This document shows positions 1 through 10,252 of a stretch of 64,000 bases of DNA, one piece after another (within the stretch, counting starts at the first letter, position 1; every line of letters begins with the position of its first letter). The notes below the pieces were generated by a model. The model did no database searches, was not told the origin of the DNA, and worked only from the letters and a program-made list of their open reading frames with translations. Location: assembly GCA_963789015.1 (NCBI GenBank), contig CAWBIU010000004.1, forward strand, positions 868,001 to 932,000, in the 5' to 3' direction. This DNA comes from JAOPZW01 sp963789015. GTDB lineage: Bacteria; Actinomycetota; Thermoleophilia; Solirubrobacterales; Solirubrobacteraceae. A program made the position numbers and the translations under genes.

Positions 1-32
1 GCGGACCGCCGGGCGACGCCGGCTACCGCTGA
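1..32 (+). CDS. possible 3' end of an unidentified gene cut by the window edge
   Basis: In the third forward frame the first bases read through to a TGA at 30-32 and encode about nine residues ending Gly-Asp-Ala-Gly-Tyr-Arg. The stretch is too short to identify or to prove coding. If real, it ends 10 bases before the stop of the convergent peroxiredoxin gene. Confidence 0.2.
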   Translation, partial: GPPGDAGYR

Positions 33-41
33 CCCGGCCGC

Positions 42-527
42 TCAGGCGGCGGGCGCGGCGAGCGCGTCGAAGATGAGGTTGAGCCCGGGCAGCTCGTCGA
101 GCGAGGACGCGCGGTGGCTCCAGCGAACGACCCCGTCCGGCCCGACGATGACGAGCGCGCGGTGCGACGCGCCGGCGGGCTCGAACCAGGCCCCGAAGGC
201 CTGCGAGACGGCGCCCTTGGGATGGAAGTCCGAGAGCTGCTCGATGCTCACGCCGAGCTTCTCGCGGAACGCGCGCTGGGCGTGGATCGAGTCGCACGAG
301 ACGCCGTAGAGCGTCGCCCCGAGGGTCGCAAGGTCGGGGCGGCCCTCCTCGTAGACCTGCAGCTGGTCCGTGCACACCGGGCTGAAGGCGAAGGGGTAGA
401 AGACGAGCACGCTGGTGCGCCCGAGCAGATCCGAGCGCGTGAACTCGCTGAGGTCCTCGCGGCGAAGCGTGAAGTCGGGCGCCGGCGTGCCGGGCGCGAC
501 GATGGGCCGCTCGGGGCCCGCGCTCAA
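42..527 (-). CDS. AhpE-like peroxiredoxin (AhpC/TSA family)
   Basis: A 161-residue thioredoxin-fold peroxidase that would reduce hydrogen or organic peroxides in the cytosol. The peroxidatic cysteine is Cys52 in FSPVCTDQ. The block LSDFHPKGAVSQAFG closely resembles mycobacterial AhpE. The only other cysteine is Cys78, so a 1-Cys or atypical 2-Cys mechanism is possible. The start is inferred as a TTG sharing bases with the rpsO stop codon (TTGA), because the conserved domain begins within the first 15 residues and no ATG or GTG fits. It is the last gene of the translation operon and is probably translated by coupling to rpsO. Confidence 0.88.
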   Translation of the reverse strand: MSAGPERPIVAPGTPAPDFTLRREDLSEFTRSDLLGRTSVLVFYPFAFSPVCTDQLQVYEEGRPDLATLGATLYGVSCDSIHAQRAFREKLGVSIEQLSDFHPKGAVSQAFGAWFEPAGASHRALVIVGPDGVVRWSHRASSLDELPGLNLIFDALAAPAA

Positions 528-793
528 CGGCGCAGGCCGAGCTCGCGGATCAGCGCGCGATATCCCTCGAGGTCGTGGCGCTGCATGTAGTTCAGCAGCC
601 GCCGGCGCTGGCCGACGAGCATCAGCAGCCCGCGACGCGAGTGGTGATCCTTGCTGTGCTCGCGAAGGTGCCCCGTGAGGTCGTTGATGCGCTGCGTGAG
701 CAGCGCGACCTGCACGCGGGTGTTGCCGGTGTCCTGCGGGTTCTCGCCGAACTGGGTGACGATCTCCGCCTTGCGTTCCTGCGTCAGCGACAT
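524..793 (-). CDS. rpsO: 30S ribosomal protein S15
   Basis: An 89-residue S15, the usual length. This primary 16S rRNA-binding protein sits in the platform of the small subunit. The family signature is visible in the DHHSRRGLLMLVGQRRRLL segment. The start chosen is the ATG giving MSLTQERK; an in-frame ATG four codons upstream would add MIAL. In most bacteria rpsO precedes pnp, but here the next gene is a peroxiredoxin and no pnp is in view. The ribF stop lies about 30 bases upstream. Confidence 0.97.
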   Translation of the reverse strand: MSLTQERKAEIVTQFGENPQDTGNTRVQVALLTQRINDLTGHLREHSKDHHSRRGLLMLVGQRRRLLNYMQRHDLEGYRALIRELGLRR

Positions 794-822
794 GAGCGCG
801 ATCACGGTAGCAGAGGGTCGGC

Positions 823-1710
823 TCAGGCCGACGCCGCGATCGCGCGCGCCTCCTCCACGTCGCGTCCCATCTGCTCCACGAGCGCGTCGATGGACTCGAA
901 GCGGCGCTCGCCGCGCAGGCGCTTGAGGAACTCGACGCGTAGCTCCTGGCCGTAGATGTCCTCGTCGAAGTCGAGCAGGTAGGCCTCGATGAGCTCGCCC
1001 TGGCCGGTCTCGAACATCGGGCGCACGCCGACGTTGGTGGCCGCCGCGAACGTCTCACCGTCCTCGAGCGTCGCACGGCACGCGTAGACGCCGTGGGCGG
1101 GCGTGACGTAGCCGGGGCGCGGGACGAGGTTGGCGGTCGGGAAGCCGAGCGTGCGCCCGCGCTTGTCGCCGTGGACGACCTCGCCGCCGGCCGTGAACGG
1201 CGCCCCCAGCAGCTCGCCCGCGTACTCGATCGCGCCGCCCAGGATGAGCCCGCGGATGTGGCTGGAGGAGACGACCTCGCCGTCGACCTCGAGCAGCGGC
1301 ACGACGCGCGTCTCGAAGCTCCCCCGTGAGCGCAGCAGCGCGGCGTCGCCCGCGGCGCCGTGGCCGAAGCGGAAGTTCTCCCCCACGCTGACGCGCCGGG
1401 CGTCCAGCGCGCCGGTCAGGACGTCCGCGACGAACGCCTCCGCGCTGCGGTGCGCGAAGGCGTCGTCGAAGGACAGGACGACCATCTCCTCGACGCCGAG
1501 CGAGGCGAGCAGCTGTGCCTTGCGCTCGGGCGTGGTGAGCAGCAGCGGCGCGCGCTCGGGGGTGACGACGCTGGCCGGGTGCGGCTCGAAGGTCAGGACG
1601 GTGTCCGAGCCGGCGATGACCTCGCGGTGGCCGAGGTGGACCCCGTCGAAGGTGCCGACGGCGATGCGGCGCGGACGCGGCTGCGCGTCGGGCAGGCGGG
1701 TGACCTTCAC
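823..1710 (-). CDS. ribF: bifunctional riboflavin kinase / FAD synthetase
   Basis: A 295-residue enzyme that phosphorylates riboflavin to FMN and then adenylylates FMN to FAD. The N-terminal nucleotidyltransferase half has GTFDGVHLGH at 19-28 and SSSHIR at 148-153. The C-terminal flavokinase half has the nucleotide-binding segment GDKRGRTLGFPTANL at about 181-195. Length is close to the usual 300-310. The GTG start overlaps the truB stop as GTGA, so translation is probably coupled. The truB-ribF-rpsO order is common in bacteria. Confidence 0.95.
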   Translation of the reverse strand: MKVTRLPDAQPRPRRIAVGTFDGVHLGHREVIAGSDTVLTFEPHPASVVTPERAPLLLTTPERKAQLLASLGVEEMVVLSFDDAFAHRSAEAFVADVLTGALDARRVSVGENFRFGHGAAGDAALLRSRGSFETRVVPLLEVDGEVVSSSHIRGLILGGAIEYAGELLGAPFTAGGEVVHGDKRGRTLGFPTANLVPRPGYVTPAHGVYACRATLEDGETFAAATNVGVRPMFETGQGELIEAYLLDFDEDIYGQELRVEFLKRLRGERRFESIDALVEQMGRDVEEARAIAASA

Positions 1711-2513
1711 GCGCGGAAGCCTACGATGGGCTTCAGCACCGCGCCGGGCCGCGGTTCGGCGAGGGCGATCGGACCGTCGTCGTCGAGCAGCACAACGACC
1801 TCGGCGCCTGGATCCGGTGGCTCGCCCTCGACCGCCTGACCGTGGCCGGCGCGCCGGGCGGCCTCGCCCGCCAGGCGCACCGCGGGCATGAACTGCAGCG
1901 TCTGCTCGAGCCCGATCACGCGCCCCGGGTCGGCGTCGTCGACGGCGAACGGCCCGACGTGCGTGCGGCGCAGCTCCTCGCAGTACGCGTCGCCGAGCTC
2001 GGCGATGAGCGAGCGCACGTAGGTCCCGGCCGAGCACTCGATCTCGTACGCGGCGCGGTCGCCCTCGCGCCACAGCTCCTCGAAGCGGTGCACGGTGACC
2101 TCGCGCTCGGGCATCTCGACGAGCTCGCCCGCGCGCGCCAGCTCGTAGGCCCGGCGGCCCTTGATCCGGATCGCGCTGTAGATCGGCGGGCGCTGGCGCA
2201 CCTGCCCGGTGGGCAGCACGACGTCCTCGGGCGGCACCACGCCCGTGTGCGTGATCTCGCCCTCGGGATCGCCCGTGGTCGACAGCGCGCCGAGCCGGGC
2301 GACGGTCACGTAGGTCTTGCGCAGCGCCGTCAGGTAGCGCTGGACGCGGCGCGCGCGCCCGACGAGGACGAGCAGCAGCCCGGTCGCGAACGGGTCCAGC
2401 GTGCCCGCGTGGCCCGCCTTGCGGACGCCCAGACCGCGGCGCACGGCGAGCGTCAGGTCGTGGGACGTCTTGCCCGCGGGCTTGTCGACGAGGACGAGGC
2501 CGTCCACGCGCAC
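1707..2513 (-). CDS. truB: tRNA pseudouridine(55) synthase
   Basis: A 268-residue TruB that makes pseudouridine 55 in the T-loop of tRNAs. The catalytic aspartate is Asp40 in GHAGTLDPFATGLL, and the N-terminal VLVDKPAGKTSHD motif is intact. The GTG start lies 21 bases after the nrnA stop. The protein is slightly shorter than the E. coli enzyme, and the C-terminal PUA-like part is reduced, as is usual in actinobacteria. Confidence 0.95.
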   Translation of the reverse strand: MRVDGLVLVDKPAGKTSHDLTLAVRRGLGVRKAGHAGTLDPFATGLLLVLVGRARRVQRYLTALRKTYVTVARLGALSTTGDPEGEITHTGVVPPEDVVLPTGQVRQRPPIYSAIRIKGRRAYELARAGELVEMPEREVTVHRFEELWREGDRAAYEIECSAGTYVRSLIAELGDAYCEELRRTHVGPFAVDDADPGRVIGLEQTLQFMPAVRLAGEAARRAGHGQAVEGEPPDPGAEVVVLLDDDGPIALAEPRPGAVLKPIVGFRA

Positions 2514-2534
2514 GTCAGCGGGTCGTGCGCTCCA

Positions 2535-3536
2535 CTAGAGCTGGGCGGCGATCTGCTCGCGCAGGAAGGCGACGAGCTCGTCGTCGGTCAGCTCGGTCGA
2601 GAAGCCGGCGGCCTGGCGGTGGCCGCCCCCGCCGCCGGCGCGGGCGATGATCGACACGTCGATCTCGCCGTCGGTCGACCGCAGCGAGACCTTCTTGCGC
2701 CCGGCGGAGCCGTCGACCAGCTCGCGGGCCAGCGCGGCGACCTTCGTCCCCTCCACGGAGCGCAAGTGGTCGATGATGCCCTCCGAGTAGCTCTCCTCTG
2801 CGCCCGCCATGCGGAAGTCGTCGCGCGTCAGCCGGGTGAGCGTCAGCCGGCCGTCGTCGAAGCGCCGGGTGCGCTCCAGCGCGCGGCCGAGCAGCTCGAG
2901 CTTGGAGTACGGCATCCCCTCGTACAGGCGCCGGTAGATCTGGTGCACGTCGACGCCGACCGAGATCAGGTGCGCGGCCATCAGGTGCGCCCGCGGCCCG
3001 GTGTTCTCGTACATGAACTTGCCGGTGTCGGTGACCAGCCCGACGTACAGCGCCTCGGCGATCTCGAGCGTCGGCTCGACGCCCAGCTCGCCCATCAGGT
3101 CCCACACGATCTCCGCCGTGCACGACGCGTCCTCGTCGACGTGGTTGACCGTCCCGAAGCGCGTGTTGTCGTGGTGGTGGTCGATGTTCAGGATGTGCGC
3201 GTCGTCGCCCTTGAACGCCGCCACCGGGTTGCGGTCGATGTTGCCGCAGTCGAGGAAGATGATCGTCCGCTCGTCGAGGTCCTCGGGCGGATGGCTCTGC
3301 AGGCCCTCGAAGTCGAAGAAGCGGTACTCGTAGGGCAGCGGGAACTCGTCGGCGGCCATGAACATGACCGAGGACTTGTCGAGCGCGACGAGCAGGCGCT
3401 GCATGCCGACGAGCGAGCCCAGCGCGTCGCCGTCGGGGTTCTCGTGCGTGACGAGGACGAACTTGTCCGCGGCGCGGATCTCGTCGAGCACGCGCTCCTT
3501 GGTGTCAGCCCCGCCCCTCGTGTCCACGGAGCTCAC
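2535..3536 (-). CDS. nrnA: DHH-family oligoribonuclease / pAp phosphatase (NrnA type)
   Basis: A 333-residue DHH/DHHA1 phosphoesterase expected to degrade short RNA oligomers and dephosphorylate 3'-phosphoadenosine 5'-phosphate. Metal-binding motifs are HENPDGDALG at 31-40, DCGN near 96-99 and DHHHDN near 119-124. The DHHA1 glycine-rich GGGGGHRQAAGF follows near residue 308. It overlaps the rbfA stop by four bases (ATGA). The rbfA-nrnA-truB order is the classical Gram-positive arrangement. Confidence 0.92.
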   Translation of the reverse strand: MSSVDTRGGADTKERVLDEIRAADKFVLVTHENPDGDALGSLVGMQRLLVALDKSSVMFMAADEFPLPYEYRFFDFEGLQSHPPEDLDERTIIFLDCGNIDRNPVAAFKGDDAHILNIDHHHDNTRFGTVNHVDEDASCTAEIVWDLMGELGVEPTLEIAEALYVGLVTDTGKFMYENTGPRAHLMAAHLISVGVDVHQIYRRLYEGMPYSKLELLGRALERTRRFDDGRLTLTRLTRDDFRMAGAEESYSEGIIDHLRSVEGTKVAALARELVDGSAGRKKVSLRSTDGEIDVSIIARAGGGGGHRQAAGFSTELTDDELVAFLREQIAAQL

Positions 3537-3880
3537 GACCGCCCGGCTTCCTCGTCGATGAGCTGCTCCAGGCGCGCTGCGCGCAGGGCCGTGTCATCGA
3601 GCTCGAAGCGCAGCTCGGGCGTGCGCTTCAGGCGCAGCTCGCCGGCCACGCGACCCTGCAGGAAGCCGTGCGCGGAGGCCAGCCCGTCGAGCGTCGCCGC
3701 GCGGGCGTCGGCGTCTCCGAGGACGCTGACGAACACGCGCGCGTGCCGCAGATCCGAGCTTGTCTTGACGTCCGTGACGGTCACAAATCCGATGCGAGGG
3801 TCCTTGAGATCCTGAGCGAGGGCGTCGCCGAGCACCTGCCGCATCGCCTCGTCGACCCGGCGCATCCTCTGGCGGGTCAT
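3533..3880 (-). CDS. rbfA: ribosome-binding factor A
   Basis: A 115-residue KH-like protein that binds the 30S subunit and assists 16S rRNA 5'-end maturation. Family features are KDPRIGFVTVTDVKTSSDL and the later LRLKRTPELRFELDD segment. The ATG overlaps the upstream ylxP stop as ATGA, and the gene's own stop overlaps the nrnA start in the same way, so the three are translationally coupled. Confidence 0.95.
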   Translation of the reverse strand: MTRQRMRRVDEAMRQVLGDALAQDLKDPRIGFVTVTDVKTSSDLRHARVFVSVLGDADARAATLDGLASAHGFLQGRVAGELRLKRTPELRFELDDTALRAARLEQLIDEEAGRS

Positions 3881-4194
3881 CCTAGCCCGCCCGCGTCCTC
3901 GAACGATGTCAGGGTCCGCTCCACGCGCACGGTGTCGGGAAAGCGCTCGAGCAGCCAGCGCTCGATCCGGTCGACCGACGCGTCGAGCCGGGACAGCGAG
4001 CCGCCGGTCAGCGCGGCGGCAAGCGTGGCGCGCTGCCACGTGTCCTGGCCGTCGACCTCCGCCACGGTGACGCCGTGGCGCCCGTGCAGCTGCGCCTTCA
4101 CCGAGGAGAGATCCTTGCGCTTGGACTTGAGGCTGGCCGAATCCGGAAAATGCAGATGGATGACCAACAGCGCGACATATGCGCCCGACGACAT
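3877..4194 (-). CDS. ylxP: YlxP family (DUF503) protein
   Basis: A 105-residue DUF503 protein, found in many infB operons; its function is not established. The family pattern is visible as SLKSKRKDLSSVKAQL followed by VAEVDGQDTWQRATLA. The first 35 bases of the gene overlap, on the opposite strand, the start of the plus-strand membrane-protein gene at 4160. The infB stop is 466 bases upstream, the only large gap in this operon. Confidence 0.9.
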   Translation of the reverse strand: MSSGAYVALLVIHLHFPDSASLKSKRKDLSSVKAQLHGRHGVTVAEVDGQDTWQRATLAAALTGGSLSRLDASVDRIERWLLERFPDTVRVERTLTSFEDAGGLG

Positions 4195-4639
4195 CCCCCT
4201 GACGGTAGCGCTCGGCGACGGCCTGGCCGCGGGGGCCGTCGCCGTCGTGGCCAGCGGCGTGCCGTCGACCCTGTGGACGCTGGCCACGGGCGGCGACCTG
4301 CTCGAGGGCGCGCTCGCCGCGGGCTCGATCGTGCTGCCCGGCGAGCGCCGGCCCGCGGTCCTGCTCGCCGCCGCCGTGCCCGTGCACGCCGCCATCACGC
4401 TCGGCTGGTCGGCGCTGCTCGCCGTCGCGCTGCCGCGCCGGGGCACGGTGCCCGCCGCGGTCGGCGCCGGGCTGGCGATCGCCGCGCTGGATCTGGGGAT
4501 CGTCGGGCGGCGCATGCCGCGCATCCGCGCGCTGCCCCAGCCGCCGCAGTGGGCCGACCACGTCGCCTTCGGGCTCGCCGTCGGGACGGTCGTCCGCCGC
4601 CGGCGGGCGCGCCGGCTCAGCGCGCCGGCCGCGCCCTGA
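4160..4639 (+). CDS. small multi-pass membrane protein of unknown function, antisense within the infB operon
   Basis: A 159-residue protein with alternating hydrophobic stretches (about four candidate membrane helices, roughly residues 15-40, 60-95 and 100-118) and an Arg-rich C-terminus. The segment RMPRIRALPQPPQWADHVAFG resembles a conserved actinobacterial hypothetical family recalled from general knowledge. It lies between infB and ylxP on the opposite strand. Its 5' end overlaps the 5' end of ylxP by 35 bases and it converges on the infB stop with a 21-base gap. No function is proposed. The ATG at 4160 is the only convincing start before the first hydrophobic segment. Confidence 0.72.
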   Translation: MTNSATYAPDDIPLTVALGDGLAAGAVAVVASGVPSTLWTLATGGDLLEGALAAGSIVLPGERRPAVLLAAAVPVHAAITLGWSALLAVALPRRGTVPAAVGAGLAIAALDLGIVGRRMPRIRALPQPPQWADHVAFGLAVGTVVRRRRARRLSAPAAP

Positions 4640-4660
4640 TCGCGCCGCCGGGGGGACCTG

Positions 4661-7674
<3,014 letters not shown>

Positions 7675-7675
<1 letters not shown>

Positions 7676-7929
7676 CAGCGAATCGATTCTACGAGGTTGG
7701 GGGCGGGCTGAACGGATCGCCGGAACGCGCGTCCGAGCGCGCGGCGCCGGACGGCCTCCGCGGCGCACTCCGGACCGCACACGTAGGCGCCGCGACCGGG
7801 CATCGTCGCGGCGGGGTCGGCGACCACGCCGTCGCCGCCGAGCGCGAGCCGGTGCAGCGCCGCCTTCGGGGCGCTGCGCCGGCAGGCGATGCAGCGGCGC
7901 TCGGGGACGTGGCCGCTCGCGCGCCCTAT
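7675..7929 (-). CDS. ylxR: YlxR family (DUF448) RNA-binding protein, apparent ATA start
   Basis: An 84-residue YlxR protein with the family core PERRCIACRR, then GRGAYVCGPECAAEAVRRRALGRAF. Such proteins are encoded between nusA and infB. In this frame there is no ATG, GTG, TTG or CTG between the conserved core and at least 100 bases upstream. The only near-cognate codon is ATA at 7929-7927, which overlaps the nusA stop as ATAG. A GAGGAG ribosome binding site lies eight bases before it. Initiation at ATA by coupling to nusA is therefore inferred. A base error could also hide a normal start. Confidence 0.85.
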
Positions 7930-9314
7930 GAGGAGCGCTCCTCGGCCGGCTGCGGCTCGTCCGCGGGCAGGCCGTCGGGCTCGGAGGCCTCGGGGGCGGG
8001 CTCGAGCGACTCGAACTCGGCGTCGTCGGCCGGCGCGTCGATGAGCTCGTCCGGGGGCGAGCCGGTGACGTAGTCGCTGTCCTGGTGCTCGAGCGCCTGG
8101 TGGCTGTCCAGGCCGCAGTAGCGCGAGCCCGGCAGCGACGCGTTCGGGCAGCGGCGGCCGTTGCCGAGGATGGCGGCGCAGCGGCCGCTGGTCTCCTCGG
8201 GCTGGAAGCCGGTGTCCTGCTCCTCCGTGGCGAACTCGGTCTCGGACTTGATGTCGATCCGCCAGCCGGTCAGGCGCGCGGCCAGGCGCGCGTTCTGGCC
8301 CTCGCGGCCGATGGCCAGCGAGAGCTGGTCGTCGGGCACGATGACCGTCGCCTGGCGGCCGTCGTCGTCGACGAGCACCTCGCGCACGCGTGCGGGCGAG
8401 AGCGCCTTGGCCACGAAGCGGGCGGGCTCGTCGTTGTAGGGGATGATGTCGATCTTCTCGCCGCGCAGCTCGGAGACGACCATGCGCACGCGCGATCCGC
8501 GCGGGCCGACGCACGCGCCGACCGGGTCGACGCCGTCCGTGTAGGAGACGACGGCGATCTTCGAGCGGTAGCCCGGCTCGCGGGCGACGTTGGCGATGTC
8601 GACGAGGCCGTCGGCGATCTCGGGGACCTCGAGCTCGAAGAGCTTCTTGATCAGCTCGGGGTCGCGCCGCGAGACGATGATCGACGGGCCCTTCGTCGAC
8701 GGCGAGACCTCCTTGATGACCGCCTTGATGCGCTGCGAGTGGTCGTAGCGCTCGCCGTCGACCTGCTCGCTCTTGGGCAGCAGCGCCTCGACGCGCTCGC
8801 GCAGCTGCACGAGCGTGTAGCGCGAGTCGGACTGCTGGACGATGCCGGTGATCAGCTCGCCGACGCGGTCGCGGTACTCCTCGAACATCATGTCCCGCTC
8901 GGCCTCGCGGATGCGCTGCAGGATGACCTGCTTGGCCGTCTGCGCGGCGATCCGCCCGAAGTCCTCGGGCGTGACGTCCTGCTCCTCGATCTGGTCGGCG
9001 TACTCGGCGAACTTGGCCGGGTCGATCTCCGGATCGGTGGGCTCGACGGCATCGCCCGTCTCGGGATCGATGTAGGTGCCCTCGTCGATCGTCTCGACGA
9101 TCAGGTGGGCCTCGAGCCGGTCGGGGACGATCAGCTCGATCACGCGGTAGTCGCCCGTGTCCGGGTCCATCTCGACGCGTGCGTACTTGGCCGCGCCGGG
9201 CTGCTTCTTGTACGCCGACAGCAGCGCGTCCTCGAGCGCGTGAAGGAGCTTGTCCTCCGCGATTCCCTTCTCGCGCGCGAGCGCGTGCATGGCCTCGACG
9301 ATCTCTCGCGACAT
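7926..9314 (-). CDS. nusA: transcription elongation/termination factor NusA
   Basis: A 462-residue NusA: N-terminal RNA-polymerase-binding domain (about 1-125), S1 domain, and two KH domains seen as CVGPRGSRVRMVVSEL and AIGREGQNARLAARLTGW. After residue 364 is an extra tail of about 100 residues. It contains a Cys/His cluster (Cys379, Cys389, Cys400, His405) that could bind zinc, followed by an acidic, Pro-rich end. This tail is absent from E. coli and B. subtilis NusA. The gene starts seven bases after the rimP stop. Confidence 0.95.
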   Translation of the reverse strand: MSREIVEAMHALAREKGIAEDKLLHALEDALLSAYKKQPGAAKYARVEMDPDTGDYRVIELIVPDRLEAHLIVETIDEGTYIDPETGDAVEPTDPEIDPAKFAEYADQIEEQDVTPEDFGRIAAQTAKQVILQRIREAERDMMFEEYRDRVGELITGIVQQSDSRYTLVQLRERVEALLPKSEQVDGERYDHSQRIKAVIKEVSPSTKGPSIIVSRRDPELIKKLFELEVPEIADGLVDIANVAREPGYRSKIAVVSYTDGVDPVGACVGPRGSRVRMVVSELRGEKIDIIPYNDEPARFVAKALSPARVREVLVDDDGRQATVIVPDDQLSLAIGREGQNARLAARLTGWRIDIKSETEFATEEQDTGFQPEETSGRCAAILGNGRRCPNASLPGSRYCGLDSHQALEHQDSDYVTGSPPDELIDAPADDAEFESLEPAPEASEPDGLPADEPQPAEERSS

Positions 9315-9320
9315 GTGCTT

Positions 9321-9737
9321 CTACTCCTCGACCAGGTTCGAACGGTGGATGTCGGTGTACGGGATGGCGATCACGCCGTTCTCGGCGGCGATCGTCACCT
9401 CGTTGTCCGATGCGCCCACGAGCTCGCCCGTGAAGCTCTTGTGGCCCTCGCGCTCCTCGCGGGTGCGGACCCGGGCGCGACGGCCGAGGAAGCGACGGAA
9501 GTGCGCCGGCTTGGTCAGCGGGCGCTGGGTGCCCGGCGAGGACACCTCGAGCGCGTACCGCTCCCTGACCTCGTTGAGCTCGTGCGTGACGCGCTCGCAG
9601 AGGCCCAGCGACACACCGTCGGGATGATCGATGAAGAGGCGCACGGTGTCGCTCCCCACGACCTCGACGAGCAGCACCTCGACCTGCGGCTCGGCCGTGG
9701 CGAGGCGGGCCTCGATCTCGGCCTGCAAGCTGCTCAT
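9321..9737 (-). CDS. rimP: ribosome maturation factor RimP
   Basis: A 138-residue RimP, needed for 30S subunit maturation. The two-domain family pattern is visible: VEVLLVEVVGSDTVRLFID in the N-terminal half, then ERYALEVSSPGTQRPLTKPA. The ATG giving MSSLQAEIEA is preceded by a strong AGGAGG site. An upstream in-frame start would run into the terminator hairpin and is rejected. It is the first gene of the rimP-nusA-ylxR-infB operon. Confidence 0.93.
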   Translation of the reverse strand: MSSLQAEIEARLATAEPQVEVLLVEVVGSDTVRLFIDHPDGVSLGLCERVTHELNEVRERYALEVSSPGTQRPLTKPAHFRRFLGRRARVRTREEREGHKSFTGELVGASDNEVTIAAENGVIAIPYTDIHRSNLVEE

Positions 9738-9835
9738 CTTTTCCTCCTTCCGACAACAAAAAAGCGGGCGAGCGCCCGCCTTCGGACCTGCGCCGGACAT
9801 CGTCCGGCCCCAACGAAAGCTGTGCTTTCACGATA
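9738..9835 (-). promoter_or_regulatory. rimP-nusA operon leader with three consecutive hairpins
   Basis: Read on the minus strand, a possible -10 element (TATCGT, 9835-9830) is followed by three hairpins. The first has a GAAAGC/GCTTTC stem (9829-9815), the second a 7-base GCCGGAC/GTCCGGC stem (9808-9792), and the third a GCGGGC-type stem followed by six Ts (9779-9758). The AGGAGG site of rimP comes next. The arrangement suggests transcription attenuation of the operon. The -10 call is weak; the hairpins are read directly from the sequence. Confidence 0.6.
9758..9779 (-). terminator. intrinsic terminator/attenuator directly upstream of rimP
   Basis: On the minus strand GCGGGCG and CGCCCGC form a stem with a very short loop, followed by TTTTTT. 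It ends about 20 bases before the rimP ATG, so any rimP promoter must lie upstream of it. It therefore cannot act only as the end of the preceding transcript and is best explained as an attenuator. Confidence 0.7.
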
Positions 9836-9867
9836 GCACCGCCCGCCGGGCGCTGCCGGGTGTGACG

Positions 9868-9884
9868 GGGCCTCGCGGAGGCCC
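9868..9884 (-). terminator. hairpin after the TPR gene
   Basis: A perfect GGGCCTC/GAGGCCC stem with a 3-base loop starts four bases after the TPR gene stop. No T-run follows, so it is at best a weak terminator or an mRNA 3'-end stabiliser. Confidence 0.35.
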
Positions 9885-9888
9885 TGCG

Positions 9889-10251
9889 TCAGGCCGCTCG
9901 ACGCCGCGCGCGGTCGCGGTACTCGCGGTAGTCCGCGCGCTCGGGGCGCAGGTTGCAGGCGAGCGCGAGCGGCCTGCGCGCCTCGGCATGACGACCCATG
10001 AGCTGCAGCGAGCGGCCCAGGCAGAAGAGCGCGTAGTCGTTCGTCGGCGCGTGCTCGGCGACGCGGCGGAACTCCTCGGCAGCCTCCGGGTAGCGACCGG
10101 ATCCGAACAGCGCCCGCCCGAGTGCCTCGCGGACCGACGCCTTGTCGGGCTCGAGGTCGCGCGCGCGGGCCAACGGGACCGCCGCCGCGTGGAAGTCGCC
10201 GTCCTCGAGTAGCCGCGTCCCGGCCTGGAAGAGGTCGTAGGCGCTGTCCAT
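9889..10251 (-). CDS. tetratricopeptide-repeat protein
   Basis: A 120-residue protein made of about three TPR units, for example ALGRALFGSGRYPEAAEEFRR and CLGRSLQLMGRHAEARRPLA. It has no signal peptide or membrane segment and is probably a cytosolic scaffold. The ATG at 10251 lies one base after the transglutaminase stop; an upstream in-frame ATG would overlap that gene. Its position at the end of the MoxR cluster suggests, but does not show, a shared role. Confidence 0.8.
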   Translation of the reverse strand: MDSAYDLFQAGTRLLEDGDFHAAAVPLARARDLEPDKASVREALGRALFGSGRYPEAAEEFRRVAEHAPTNDYALFCLGRSLQLMGRHAEARRPLALACNLRPERADYREYRDRARRRAA

Positions 10252-10252
10252 C

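Noticed and set aside
1842..3815. A 657-codon plus-strand open frame opposite truB and nrnA
   Set aside because: The composition is Arg/Val/Ala/Asp-rich shadow of well-identified minus-strand genes; no motif or ribosome binding site.
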